A DNA stretch of 46,094 nucleotides from contig NZ_QKOE01000025.1 in the NCBI RefSeq assembly GCF_003226565.1, positions 1-46,094 of the forward strand, in the 5' to 3' direction. Source of the stretch: Parazoarcus communis SWub3 = DSM 12120. Lineage in GTDB: Bacteria > Pseudomonadota > Gammaproteobacteria > Burkholderiales > Rhodocyclaceae. The first letter of the stretch is position 1, and every line of letters starts with the position of its first letter. The notes beneath the pieces were generated by a model. It did no database searches and had not been told where the DNA came from. It saw only the letters and a program-made list of their open reading frames with translations. Shown in pieces: positions 33,865 to 44,049 of the stretch. A program made the translations under genes and the position numbers.

Positions 33865-34866
33865 TCAGGCTGGAAACTCTTCGGTGTCGATCTCGGTCTG
33901 GGTGGCGGCGTTGTAGCGCGGACCGGACACGGTGCTGCGGTTGATCAGGCGCTCGACCCGCGCCACCATGTCGGCACTCAGCACGACATCTGCTGCAGCC
34001 AGATCTTCCTCCAGATGATCCAGCCGGGTCGTCCCCGGAATGGGCAGGACATGCTCACCACGCTGTAGCAGCCAGGCCAGTGCAAGCTGCGCCGGGGTGC
34101 AGCCGGCCTCGGCGGCCAGCGCAGTATAGTCGCCCAGCAAGCTCAGGTTGGCGCTCAGGTGCTCGCCCTGGAAACGCGGCATGGCACGGCGTATGTCCTT
34201 GGCGTCGAACGCGGCAACCTGGGCGGGGTCAGTCAGCGCAGCAGTGAGGAATCCGCGCCCAAGCGGGCTGAAGGCCACAAAGCTCACACCCAGTTCTCGG
34301 CAAGCATCGAGCACCGCGATTTCCGGGTTGCGCGTCCACAGGGAATACTCGGTCTGCAACGCCGCGACCGGATGAACCGCATGCGCCCGACGCAGGGTGT
34401 CGGCCGAGACTTCGGACAGGCCGATGCTGCGGATTTTGCCTTCGCGCACCAATTCGGCCATGGCGCCCACGCTGTCCTCGATCGGAACCTTCCTGTCCCA
34501 GCGGTGCAGATAATAAAGGTCGATGACGTCCGTAGCCAGACGCTGCAAGGCCTCCTCACAGGTCCGCTTGATCGTCTCGGGCCGGCCGTCAATGACGCGC
34601 TTGCCGTCCACGCCGGTCATCCCGCACTTGCTTGCCAGGGTGAAGCGCGAGCGATACGGTGACAGTACCTTGCCCACCAGGGTCTCGTTGGCACCGAAGC
34701 CATACAAGGCAGCCGTATCGAAGTGGGTCACGCCCAGGTCCAGCGCCCGGGACAGCACCTCAGCCCCTTGCTCGGGCGACGGCGGCACACCGTAGGCATG
34801 ACTCAGATTCATGCAACCCAGACCAATGGCACTGACCTGAAAGGGACCGAGTTTGCGCTGCTTCAT
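33865..34866 (-). CDS. Aldo/keto reductase
   Basis: 333 residues, TIM-barrel aldo/keto reductase. Catalytic tetrad regions are present: FDTAALYGFGANE (Asp, Tyr), LASKCG (Lys) and YYLHRW (His). The N-terminus MKQRKLGPFQVSAIGLGCMNLSHAYG and the C-terminal PIPGTTRLDHLEEDL segment are typical of the YajO/Tas-like group. It reduces an aldehyde or ketone with NADPH. CAAGGAGAGGTC precedes the start. It is the last gene after the protocatechuate operon on the same strand, separated from ligC by a 96-bp gap with a strong hairpin. It may be co-transcribed by readthrough. Its substrate in the pathway is not apparent, since protocatechuate degradation does not need it. Confidence 0.88.
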   Translation of the reverse strand: MKQRKLGPFQVSAIGLGCMNLSHAYGVPPSPEQGAEVLSRALDLGVTHFDTAALYGFGANETLVGKVLSPYRSRFTLASKCGMTGVDGKRVIDGRPETIKRTCEEALQRLATDVIDLYYLHRWDRKVPIEDSVGAMAELVREGKIRSIGLSEVSADTLRRAHAVHPVAALQTEYSLWTRNPEIAVLDACRELGVSFVAFSPLGRGFLTAALTDPAQVAAFDAKDIRRAMPRFQGEHLSANLSLLGDYTALAAEAGCTPAQLALAWLLQRGEHVLPIPGTTRLDHLEEDLAAADVVLSADMVARVERLINRSTVSGPRYNAATQTEIDTEEFPA

Positions 34867-34888
34867 GACCTCTCCTTGACGATGCAAA

Positions 34889-34914
34889 CGGCCCCAGCGG
34901 TAAGGCTGGGGCCG
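34889..34914 (-). terminator. Hairpin between the CHMS dehydrogenase and aldo/keto reductase genes
   Basis: 10-bp perfect stem CGGCCCCAGC/GCTGGGGCCG with a 6-nt loop, about 50 bases after the ligC stop (34963). It is the expected end of the protocatechuate operon or a partial terminator before the reductase gene. No strong T tract follows. Confidence 0.5.
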
Positions 34915-34962
34915 GTCAGCCGGCTGCAGACCTGCAGTCGGCATGCTCTCTTCAACTCAGAC

Positions 34963-35922
34963 TCAGGCCGCGTTCAACTGTTGTTCGAGCTGATGCAGCA
35001 CCTGGTAGCACGGCAGCACCTTTGCCACGCTTGAATTGGGCTCACGCCCTTCGCGGATGGCGGCGAAGAACTCGCGGTCCTGCAGCTCGATGCCGTTCAT
35101 CGACACCGCGACCTGCGATACATCGATCTGCTCTTCCTTGCCGTTGTACAGATCGTCGTAACGCGCGATGTAGGTGCCGGTATCGCCGATGTAGCGGAAG
35201 AAGGTGCCGAGCGGCCCATCGTTGTTGAACGACAGCGACAGGGTGCAGATTGCACCGTTGGCGGCCTTGAGCTGGATCGACATGTCCATGGCAATGCCCA
35301 GCACCGAATGAATCGGCCCCTGGATTGCGTTGGCCTGCACGATCGGGCTGCCGGCCTGGTAGGCGAACAGGTCCACCGTGTGGGCTGCATGATGCCACAG
35401 CAGATGGTCCGTCCAGCTGCGCGGCTGGCCGAGCGCATTCATGTTGGTGCGACGGAAGAAATAGGTCTGCACATCCATCTGCTGGATGTTGAACTCCCCC
35501 GCCTTGACCTTATTGTGCACCCACTGATGGCTGGGGTTGAAACGGCGGGTGTGGCCCACCATCGCCACCAGTCCGGTCTCCTTCTGCAGGCGGGCCACTT
35601 CGTCCGCACCTTTGAGGGTGTCAGCCAGCGGAATCTCGACCTGCACGTGCTTGCCCGCCTTCAGGCACTGAATGGACTGGTCGGCGTGCATCTGCGTCGG
35701 CGTACACAGGATCACTGCATCCACTTCAGCCAATGCCAGGCTGTCGGCAAGGTTGGTGGTGACATGGCCGATACCGTACTTGCCGGCCACCTCACGGGTC
35801 TTCTCCAGATCACGGCCGATCAGGGAAACGACTTCCACGCCGTCGATATTCTTGATGCCGTCCAGATGCTTGATGCCGAAGGCGCCGGCGCCGGCCAGCG
35901 CTACCTTGATCGTCTTGCTCAT
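34963..35922 (-). CDS. ligC: 4-carboxy-2-hydroxymuconate-6-semialdehyde dehydrogenase (LigC/PmdC type)
   Basis: 319 residues, GFO/IDH/MocA fold. The N-terminal NAD(P) motif ALAGAGAFGIKHLDGI is followed by the C-terminal substrate domain with NPSHQWVHNKVKAGEFNIQQMD, typical of LigC. It oxidises CHMS (in its hemiacetal form) to 2-pyrone-4,6-dicarboxylate using NADP+. It follows ligB on the same strand; its ATG is 1 base after the ligB stop, so the two are coupled. This gene completes the dioxygenase/dehydrogenase part of protocatechuate 4,5-cleavage. Assignment is strong because the complete pathway is in order around it. Confidence 0.92.
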   Translation of the reverse strand: MSKTIKVALAGAGAFGIKHLDGIKNIDGVEVVSLIGRDLEKTREVAGKYGIGHVTTNLADSLALAEVDAVILCTPTQMHADQSIQCLKAGKHVQVEIPLADTLKGADEVARLQKETGLVAMVGHTRRFNPSHQWVHNKVKAGEFNIQQMDVQTYFFRRTNMNALGQPRSWTDHLLWHHAAHTVDLFAYQAGSPIVQANAIQGPIHSVLGIAMDMSIQLKAANGAICTLSLSFNNDGPLGTFFRYIGDTGTYIARYDDLYNGKEEQIDVSQVAVSMNGIELQDREFFAAIREGREPNSSVAKVLPCYQVLHQLEQQLNAA

Positions 35923-35923
35923 G

Positions 35924-37221
<1,298 letters not shown>

Positions 37222-37223
37222 GA

Positions 37224-38138
37224 TCAGCACTCCTCCGGCCAGTAGAGACGCATCGGGTTATCCACCAGCAGCTTGTGCTGCAGCTCGGCGGTAGGGGCAA
37301 TGTGCGGAATGAAGTCCACCAGCAGGCCGTCATCGGGCATGTGGTCCTTGAGGTTGGGATGCGGCCAGTCGGTGCCCCACAACACACGATCGGGAAACAG
37401 CTCGACGATGCGCCGGGCAAACGGCACCACGTCCTGATAGGCCGCCTGCTCACCCTCCAGTGCCTTCGGCCCGGTGACCGACAGACGTTCGGGGCAGCTG
37501 ACCTTGGACCATACGTTGGGGTTGTCGCGCATGAACTTCACGAACAGCTCGAACTCGGGCCCGTCGATCGGCTTGGTGACATCCGGACGCCCCATGTGAT
37601 CCACCACCACAGTGGTCGGCAGTGCAGTGAAGAAGTCCCACAGCTCGGGCAGGTCGACCGCCTCGAAGTAGATGACCACATGCCAGCCCAGCGGCGCAAT
37701 ACGGTTGGCGATCTCGAGCAGTTCGTCCTTGGGGGTGAAATCCACCAGACGCTTGACGAAGTTGAAGCGCACGCCGCGTACGCCGGCTGCATGCAGGTCC
37801 TGCAGTTCCTGATCGGTGATCGAGCGGCGCACGGTGGCAATGCCACGGGCCTTGCCGTTGGACGCCTTGCAGGCATCGACCATCGCGCGGTTGTCGGCAC
37901 CGTGGCAGGTGGCCTGTACGATCACATTGCGGGCAAAGCCGAGATGATCACGCAGCGCAAACAACTGGGCCTTGCTGGCATCGCACGGGGTGTACTTGCG
38001 CTCGGGCGCATAGGGAAATTCGGCGCCGGGACCGAATACATGGCAGTGGGCGTCCACCGCACCCACAGGCAGCTGGAAGCGGGGCTTGCTGGGACCGGCG
38101 TACCAGTCAAGCCAGCCGGGGGTTTTCTGGAATTCCAT
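37224..38138 (-). CDS. ligI: 2-pyrone-4,6-dicarboxylate hydrolase (LigI/PmdD)
   Basis: 304 residues, amidohydrolase superfamily without metal ligands in the usual triad. Features: VDAHCHVFGPGAEFPYAPERKYTP near the N-terminus, GVRGVRFNFVKRLVDFTP, HVVIYFEAVDLPELWDFF, VDHMGRPDV and DRVLWGTDWPHPNLKDHMPDDG at the end. It hydrolyses PDC to 4-oxalomesaconate/4-carboxy-2-hydroxymuconate. It sits after the aldolase gene with a 75-bp gap containing a long hairpin, and its stop precedes the ligA start by 2 bases. Confidence 0.93.
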   Translation of the reverse strand: MEFQKTPGWLDWYAGPSKPRFQLPVGAVDAHCHVFGPGAEFPYAPERKYTPCDASKAQLFALRDHLGFARNVIVQATCHGADNRAMVDACKASNGKARGIATVRRSITDQELQDLHAAGVRGVRFNFVKRLVDFTPKDELLEIANRIAPLGWHVVIYFEAVDLPELWDFFTALPTTVVVDHMGRPDVTKPIDGPEFELFVKFMRDNPNVWSKVSCPERLSVTGPKALEGEQAAYQDVVPFARRIVELFPDRVLWGTDWPHPNLKDHMPDDGLLVDFIPHIAPTAELQHKLLVDNPMRLYWPEEC

Positions 38139-38166
38139 CAGGGGATCCTTTTTGGTGTGGGAAGCG

Positions 38167-38204
38167 CGCCCCTCTGGTCCCGCTGGATTGCGGGGACCGG
38201 GGCG
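38167..38204 (-). promoter_or_regulatory. Imperfect hairpin in the ligK-ligI gap
   Basis: CGCCCC and GGTCCCGC on one side pair with GCGGGGACC and GGGGCG on the other (one bulged base, a small mismatch, 6-nt loop TGGATT). It is the only sizeable structured gap within the operon and could tune expression of the genes from ligI onwards. Confidence 0.35.
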
Positions 38205-38213
38205 TCGAGGTGA

Positions 38214-38909
38214 TCAGTCGATGTACTTCAGCCCGGCCTTCTCGAGGCCTTCACGCATCTTGTACAGGTCCAGGCCGAGCACGCCGGCGGCAAACTTCTC
38301 GCGCTTCTCGCCTTCGAACGATTCGCGCTTTTCGGCCGCATCGGCAACCTGCCGGGCAAGCGCGGCAGGTACCACCACCACGCCGTCAACATCCGCAATC
38401 ACCACATCGCCCGGATTGACCAGCGCACCGGCACACACCACCGGCACGTTGACCGAACCCAGCGTGGCCTTGATCGTGCCCTTGGCATGGATGGCCTTGG
38501 CAAACACCGGAAAACCCATCTTCTCCAGATCGGCCACATCCCTGACTCCACCGTCGATGATCAGGCCACGCGCACCACGGGCCTGGAAAGAGGTGGCAAG
38601 CAGATCGCCAAAAAAGCCGTCGGCATTGTCGGTGGTACATGCGGCTACCGCGACATCGCCCTCCTGCAACTGCTCGGCAGCCACATGCATCATCCAGTTG
38701 TCGCCCGGTTGCAGCAGGATGGTGACGGCGGTGCCACACATCCTGGCGCCGTTGTACACCGGACGCATATAGGGCTTCATCAGGCCGACACGGCCCATGG
38801 CTTCGTGGATGGTGGCCACGCCAAAACGTGACAGCTTGTCGACAGCGGCCTTGTCGGCGCGGACGATATTGCGCTTGACAACGCCGAGCTGGTTCAATGC
38901 CTGGGTCAT
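38214..38909 (-). CDS. ligK: 4-carboxy-4-hydroxy-2-oxoadipate aldolase (LigK/PmdF)
   Basis: 231 residues, RraA-like class II aldolase. The divalent-metal site is visible in the DGGVRD motif, and [28 protein letters not shown] is the characteristic region. It cleaves CHA to pyruvate and oxaloacetate, the last step of the 4,5-pathway, and also decarboxylates oxaloacetate in known members. The gene begins 12 bases after the hydratase stop, with GAGAGTAC near the start. Strong family match and complete pathway context. Confidence 0.93.
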   Translation of the reverse strand: MTQALNQLGVVKRNIVRADKAAVDKLSRFGVATIHEAMGRVGLMKPYMRPVYNGARMCGTAVTILLQPGDNWMMHVAAEQLQEGDVAVAACTTDNADGFFGDLLATSFQARGARGLIIDGGVRDVADLEKMGFPVFAKAIHAKGTIKATLGSVNVPVVCAGALVNPGDVVIADVDGVVVVPAALARQVADAAEKRESFEGEKREKFAAGVLGLDLYKMREGLEKAGLKYID

Positions 38910-38920
38910 TCGTACTCTCC

Positions 38921-39946
38921 TTACAGGCCCTTGGCCTTGAGTGCGGCATCCAGACGCGGATAGACGCGACGGGCGTTGCCTTCGTAGATGGCGTAGCGGT
39001 CTTCGGCACTGATCGCCGCCGCTTCGATGTAGCGCTTGGTATCGTCGAAGTAGTGACCGGTTTCCGGGTCGATACCACGTACCGCGCCGATCATTTCAGA
39101 GGCGAACAGCACGTTCTCGACCGGAATCACCTTGGTCAGCAGGTCAATACCCGGCTGGTGATACACACAGGTATCGAAGAAGATGTTGTTGAGCAGGTGC
39201 TCGGTCAGCAAGGGCTTCTTCAGCTCCTGCGCCAGACCGCGGAAGCGGCCCCAGTGATACGGCACCGCGCCGCCACCGTGCGGGATGACGAACTTCAGCG
39301 TCGGGAAGTCCTTGAACAGATCGGAGGTCAGGCACTGCATGAAGGCCGTGGTATCGGCATTCAGGTAGTGCGCACCCGTGGTATGGAAGCAGCCGTTGCA
39401 GCTGGTGCTGACGTGCACCATGGCCGGAATGTCGTACTCGACCATCTTTTCGTAAATCGGGTACCACTGACGGTCGGACAGCGGCGGGCTGGTCCAGTGG
39501 CCACCGGACGGATCGGGATTCAGGTTGATGCCGACAAAACCATACTCCTTGACGCATTTTTCCAGTTCGGGAATGCAGGTCGCAGGATCGACGCCCGGCG
39601 ACTGCGGCAGCATGGCCGCACCGATGAAGTTGTCCGGAAACAGTTCGGAGACGCGGTAGCACAATTCATTGCAGATCGCGGCCCAGGTCGAGCTGATGTT
39701 GAAGTCGCCAATGTGGTGCGCCATGAAGCTGGCACGGGGCGAGAAGATGGTCAGGTCCGAACCGCGCTCCTTCATCAGGCGCAACTGGTTCTTCTCGATG
39801 GTTTCGCGCAGCTCGTCATCGGAGATCTTGAGCTCCGAAACCTTGGGCATGACCGAGGGATCCTTGATGCCGGCGATCTGTCTGGCGCGCCATTCTTCAA
39901 GGGCCTTGGGCGCGGTGGTGTAATGACCGTGGCAATCGATGATCAT
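38921..39946 (-). CDS. ligJ: 4-oxalomesaconate hydratase (LigJ/PmdE)
   Basis: 341 residues, amidohydrolase fold ([19 protein letters not shown] at the N-terminus with metal-binding HGH, then [78 protein letters not shown]). It hydrates 4-oxalomesaconate (enol or keto form) to 4-carboxy-4-hydroxy-2-oxoadipate. Its ATG overlaps the stop of the tautomerase gene (39943-39946). Confidence 0.93.
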   Translation of the reverse strand: MIIDCHGHYTTAPKALEEWRARQIAGIKDPSVMPKVSELKISDDELRETIEKNQLRLMKERGSDLTIFSPRASFMAHHIGDFNISSTWAAICNELCYRVSELFPDNFIGAAMLPQSPGVDPATCIPELEKCVKEYGFVGINLNPDPSGGHWTSPPLSDRQWYPIYEKMVEYDIPAMVHVSTSCNGCFHTTGAHYLNADTTAFMQCLTSDLFKDFPTLKFVIPHGGGAVPYHWGRFRGLAQELKKPLLTEHLLNNIFFDTCVYHQPGIDLLTKVIPVENVLFASEMIGAVRGIDPETGHYFDDTKRYIEAAAISAEDRYAIYEGNARRVYPRLDAALKAKGL

Positions 39947-41040
39947 GCTTTGTCTCCTTGTGTGTTCCAGGTGGATGCGGGCACCATGACTTCGCCACGC
40001 ATGATGAGGCGGGCAGTACGCAACAGCGCCGCACGAGTGACGTTCTGCGGATTGGCCGGGTCGAGCTCCAGCTCGACCGAAAACTCTCCGGTGGGGTGTT
40101 CGACCGATACCGTCCGGGCCTGCCCGTCCGCCACCACGGCGATGCCGTCGGTGACTGCGCCCTTGAGCACACAGGCCGTCCCCACGGTCACCGCCGCCAG
40201 CACGCCGATGGCGTCGTGACAGACATGCGGGATGAAACTGCGGGTGCTCAGGCTGCCGCCGTCACGGGGCGGTGCAATCAGCGTCATCTTGGGGTAGTTC
40301 TTTGGCGTCACGTCGCCCAGCCCCATGGCGTGACCGCAGGCGATGCGCAGGCGCTCGATACATGCCTTGAGCTCGGTGTCGGCATTGAGTTCGGCCACGC
40401 TTTCGTAACCCGTACGTCCGACATCGGCTGCCTTGAAGATGACCAGCGGCATGCCATTGTCGATGCAGGTAACCTCGATGCCGTCGATGATGTCGCGGAC
40501 ATTTCCGGTCGGCAGCAGGCCGGAACAGACCGAACCGGCCGTGTCCAGAAAATTGATCTTGATCGGTGCCGAAGTGCCCGGCACGCCGTCAATGCGCGCG
40601 TCGCCCTCGTAACTCACCTGCCCGCCCGGCGTCTGCACGGTGATGTCGCACTGCATATCGGTGTTGAGGGTGAGGACGCGAAAGGTGGAGACCTCGCCCT
40701 GCGCCCTCACCATGCCGGTTTCCAGCGCAAAAGGTACGACAGCGGCCAGCATGTTGCCGCAGTTTGGGGTGGTATCCACCGTATCCTTTTCCGGCTGCAG
40801 TTGCGCGAACAGGAAATCCAGATCGCAGCCCGGCGTGGTGCTCGGGCGTACGATGCCGACCTTGCTGGTCAATGGATTGGCACCGCCCAGCCCGTCGATC
40901 TGACGGCGGTCGGGCGACCCCATCACGGCAAGCAGGACACGATCGCGGGTCGGGATGTCCGCCGGCAGGTCGCATTCACGGAAGAACGGACCGCGCGAAG
41001 TGCCGCCGCGCATGAACAAGGTAGGAATGGCTTTTTGCAT
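39943..41040 (-). CDS. 4-oxalomesaconate tautomerase (GalD/PmdU, PrpF family)
   Basis: 365 residues, PrpF-like fold. N-terminal MQKAIPTLFMRGGTSRGPFF carries the conserved RGGTSRG, followed by QIDGLGGANPLTSKVGIV and PNCGNMLAAVVPFALETGM. GalD-type enzymes isomerise 4-oxalomesaconate tautomers, which supplies the hydratase with the right form. In Comamonas and related species pmdU is also the first gene of the cluster. It is the first gene of this minus-strand operon and diverges from the LysR gene across 118 bp. Confidence 0.88.
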   Translation of the reverse strand: MQKAIPTLFMRGGTSRGPFFRECDLPADIPTRDRVLLAVMGSPDRRQIDGLGGANPLTSKVGIVRPSTTPGCDLDFLFAQLQPEKDTVDTTPNCGNMLAAVVPFALETGMVRAQGEVSTFRVLTLNTDMQCDITVQTPGGQVSYEGDARIDGVPGTSAPIKINFLDTAGSVCSGLLPTGNVRDIIDGIEVTCIDNGMPLVIFKAADVGRTGYESVAELNADTELKACIERLRIACGHAMGLGDVTPKNYPKMTLIAPPRDGGSLSTRSFIPHVCHDAIGVLAAVTVGTACVLKGAVTDGIAVVADGQARTVSVEHPTGEFSVELELDPANPQNVTRAALLRTARLIMRGEVMVPASTWNTQGDKA

Positions 41041-41097
41041 GAAGTCAATTATGGTCAGCCCCCACGCCCTGTGACAGATCGACTACGCACTAACAGC

Positions 41098-41114
41098 TAT
41101 TGCAGTTTGCGATA
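41098..41114. promoter_or_regulatory. LysR-type binding motif (T-N11-A) in the divergent lig promoter
   Basis: TATTGC-agttt-GCGATA is a 17-bp interrupted dyad with one arm mismatch, ending in the T-N11-A pattern of LysR-family operators. It lies 57 bp upstream of the tautomerase start and 44 bp upstream of the LysR start in the divergent gap, a standard position for an activator that also controls its own gene. Confidence 0.55.
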
Positions 41115-41158
41115 ACATTGAACGAGATATTCCCCGGCTTACTAGATAGATCAAACCC

Positions 41159-42055
41159 ATGGACCTGAAACAACTCGAATACTTCGTGCGTGTTGCCGAG
41201 ATGGGCAGCTTTACCCGCGCCTCGATCGCGCTGGATATCGCACAGCCTGCGCTCAGCCGCCAGATTCGTCTGCTGGAAGTCGAGTTGAGGCAGAACCTGC
41301 TGATCCGCAATGGCCGCGGTGTGACGACGACTGAAGCAGGCAAGCTGTTGCTGGAGCACGCGCGCGGCGTACTGCACCAGATCGAGCGCGCGAAGGAAGA
41401 GCTCTCGCGCATTCGCGGTGCGCTGTCGGGCCGTGTTGCCGTCGGCTTGCCACCCAGCTTGTCAAAGGTGCTGACGGTGCCCTTGGCGCGCGAATTCCGC
41501 GAGCGTCTGCCTGAAGCCACGCTGTCGATCAGCGAGGGGCTTTCGCTGACCATGCAGGAATCCTTGATCAACGGCCGCCTGGACATCGCGCTGCTGTACA
41601 ACGCCCCCCCCTCACCCGAAATCGACACCCTGCCGATCATCGAGGAGGATCTCTTCCTGGTCGAACGCCTGCATCCGAAGAGCAACCTCGGGCCAATCGA
41701 CCTGCGCGAACTGGCAGGTCTGCCACTGGTGATCCCCGGACGGCCGCACTCGATCCGGATGCTGGTCGAAGCCGAACTGGCCAGCCTGGGCTTTCACCCG
41801 CGCGCAGTGCTGGAGGTGGACGGCATCACCGGCATCCTCGACCTGGTCGCCGATGGCGTGGGCTGCGCGGTGCTATCGATGAATGCGGTCACCACCTCGG
41901 GCAAGGCCGGCATGCTCAACGCGCGCGCCATTGTCGAGCCACGCCTGCGCAGCCGTCTCGCCCTCGCGGTCAGCGCCAGGCGTCCAGCGACTGGAACGCA
42001 GCAGTCGATGCTGGAGCTGCTGCAATCCTTGTGCGGACGGCTGCTCAAGCCCTGA
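41159..42055 (+). CDS. LysR-family regulator of the protocatechuate 4,5-cleavage operon
   Basis: 298 residues. Helix-turn-helix domain: MDLKQLEYFVRVAEMGSFTRASIALDIAQPALSRQIRLLEVELRQNLLIRNGRGVTTTEAGKLLLEHAR. The substrate-binding domain follows and contains DIALLYN. The gene is divergent from the pathway operon with a T-N11-A site between. LysR proteins such as LigR and PmdR activate such operons in response to protocatechuate or gallate; the effector here is inferred from this context. Confidence 0.9.
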   Translation: MDLKQLEYFVRVAEMGSFTRASIALDIAQPALSRQIRLLEVELRQNLLIRNGRGVTTTEAGKLLLEHARGVLHQIERAKEELSRIRGALSGRVAVGLPPSLSKVLTVPLAREFRERLPEATLSISEGLSLTMQESLINGRLDIALLYNAPPSPEIDTLPIIEEDLFLVERLHPKSNLGPIDLRELAGLPLVIPGRPHSIRMLVEAELASLGFHPRAVLEVDGITGILDLVADGVGCAVLSMNAVTTSGKAGMLNARAIVEPRLRSRLALAVSARRPATGTQQSMLELLQSLCGRLLKP

Positions 42056-42282
42056 AGCAGATCAAGTCCTGACGCACATCAAATGCTGGTGTTCATCGGT
42101 TGATGCGGTTCATCGCGTGCAGGTGGCGTGACTCCGACTCGTCCCCTCTTCAGCAAGCACTCACCCAACCCGCTTCAAGATTTCCAGTCATGTGCCGTTA
42201 GTAGACGCAGCTGACTTTTCGAATTATCGTTCAATAAGTAACACTCAAAATAAAACGGCGCCACAAGCGCCAGAGGAGACCC

Positions 42283-43929
42283 ATGAGAACAGCGTCCACA
42301 CCCGCATCCGGCGGCAGCCTCGCCGTACGCACCCTGCTATACGCCGCCATTGCCCTGCAGATCTGCTTGGCACTCTTTCTTGGCCTGCTTGGCGTCAAAG
42401 GCATGTATTCCACCTTGAACGGGTTGGACGCGATGTACAACCATCGCGTCATTCCGCTACGCGACCTCAAGGTCATCTCCGACGAATACGCGGTGTCCGT
42501 GGTCAACGCCACCCAGAAAGTCCGCGACGGGACGCTGACGCCGGAAGACGGCGCCGCCGCAATGGAGAACGCCCGCCGCCTGATCGACGAAAAATGGCAG
42601 GCCTACAGCAAGGGTTCGCTGTCGACCACCGAACAGACCTTGGTGGAAACCGCCACACCGCTGATGGCCAAGGGCAATGAGATGGTCGATCTGATGATCG
42701 AACGCCTCAAGCTGGGCGCACTGAGCGAGATTCACGCGATTGCCGAGAGATCGCTATACCCCACCATCGACCCGATCGCGAACGTCATTCGCGAACTGAT
42801 CGAACTGCAACTGGAACAAACCCGTCAGGACTACGATGCGGAACAAGCCAGCTTTCAGCAGGCGGTCGCCATCATGCTGGCACTGATCCTGGTTGGCGGC
42901 CTGGCATCGGGCATCGGCGGCTTTGTCTTTGCGCGCAACTTCCTGATGCGCCCGCTGGACGACGCCCGGCGGTTTGCCGACGACATCGCTTCAGGCAACC
43001 TCGGCACCCACATTCAGATCCGCCGCGACGACGAGATCGGCAAACTGACCGGCTCCCTGCTGAAGATGCAGGCAGAGTTGCGCAACATGGTGCAGCTGAT
43101 TCAAGGTAACGCAGAACAGATGGCATCGGCCAGCGAAGCACTCGCAAACAGCACCGGCGCCATCTCGTCGGCCACCATCCAGCAATCCGAGGCCGCTGAG
43201 TCCATCGCCAGCGCCATCGAGCAGATGACAGTCTCGATCAGCCACGTATCGAATTTCACCGAAGATGCCCGCGTGATTGCGGGCGAATCCGGAGAAGCTT
43301 CGCAACGTGGCGCCGGCGTGATTCACCGCGTCGTCAGTGACATCGAGCGTATTGCCCAATCGGTCAATCAGTCTTCTGCGGCGATTCGCTCACTCGGCCA
43401 GCACAGCAAGGAGATTGCCTCGGTCGTGACCGTGATCAAGGAGGTTGCCGACCAAACCAACCTGCTGGCCCTGAACGCCGCAATCGAGGCCGCCCGTGCC
43501 GGAGAGCAAGGCCGTGGCTTTGCCGTCGTTGCCGACGAGGTGCGCAAGCTGGCCGAACGGACCTCGGCATCGACCGAGGACATCGGCCGTATTGTCGGCC
43601 TGATCACCACCGGTACCGACTCGGCGGTCAGGGCCATGGATGAGCAGGTCCGTAGCGTTCAGAGCAGTGTGACGCTGGCGGCCGAAGCGGGTGAAGCCAT
43701 CTCCCGCATCAATGCGGCCTCCCAGAAAGTGGTCGCCACCGTCACCGAAGTGTCCTCCGCGTTGAACGAGCAATCCGCGACCAGCAGCGAAATCGCCCGT
43801 GGCATCGCCGACATCGCCGACATGAGCGGTCGCAACAGCGAATCTGCCCGCGCGGTGGACAGTTCGACACGCCAGCTCGCGCAGTTGTCCGGGCAGCTAC
43901 GCGAAACGGTCAGGCGCTTCCGTCTGTAG
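42283..43929 (+). CDS. Methyl-accepting chemotaxis protein, 4HB_MCP type
   Basis: 548 residues. First membrane segment [21 protein letters not shown] (about 17-37), a ~150-residue periplasmic four-helix bundle ([38 protein letters not shown]), second membrane segment [28 protein letters not shown] ([31 protein letters not shown]) and the signalling hairpin [43 protein letters not shown]. It follows the lig regulator by 227 bp on the same strand. Receptors with 4HB domains include aromatic-acid sensors (such as PcaY of Pseudomonas putida), so a protocatechuate or benzoate-type ligand is a reasonable guess. GAGGAGACCC precedes the start. Confidence 0.93.
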   Translation: MRTASTPASGGSLAVRTLLYAAIALQICLALFLGLLGVKGMYSTLNGLDAMYNHRVIPLRDLKVISDEYAVSVVNATQKVRDGTLTPEDGAAAMENARRLIDEKWQAYSKGSLSTTEQTLVETATPLMAKGNEMVDLMIERLKLGALSEIHAIAERSLYPTIDPIANVIRELIELQLEQTRQDYDAEQASFQQAVAIMLALILVGGLASGIGGFVFARNFLMRPLDDARRFADDIASGNLGTHIQIRRDDEIGKLTGSLLKMQAELRNMVQLIQGNAEQMASASEALANSTGAISSATIQQSEAAESIASAIEQMTVSISHVSNFTEDARVIAGESGEASQRGAGVIHRVVSDIERIAQSVNQSSAAIRSLGQHSKEIASVVTVIKEVADQTNLLALNAAIEAARAGEQGRGFAVVADEVRKLAERTSASTEDIGRIVGLITTGTDSAVRAMDEQVRSVQSSVTLAAEAGEAISRINAASQKVVATVTEVSSALNEQSATSSEIARGIADIADMSGRNSESARAVDSSTRQLAQLSGQLRETVRRFRL

Positions 43930-43953
43930 GCGACGACTGGGTAGCAAAGACGC

Positions 43954-43998
43954 ATCGGGGGTGGGCTACGCAGTGCTGCCGCATAGCCCACCCCCGAT
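43954..43998. terminator. Bidirectional terminator-like hairpin between chemoreceptor and ribA-type genes
   Basis: Perfect 15-bp stem ATCGGGGGTGGGCTA with its complement at 43984-43998, around a 15-nt loop that itself contains GCAG-TG-CTGC. It starts 25 bases after the chemoreceptor stop and lies between convergent genes. No U-tract is evident. Confidence 0.65.
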
Positions 43999-44049
43999 AC
44001 CCTGATCCTACTGCCACTGCGGCCAGCGAGGCTACCGCACGCACCGTTC

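Noticed and set aside
38897-40219. A 440-codon plus-strand frame opposite the hydratase and tautomerase genes
   Set aside because: It crosses the boundary of two overlapping real genes and has no recognisable domain.
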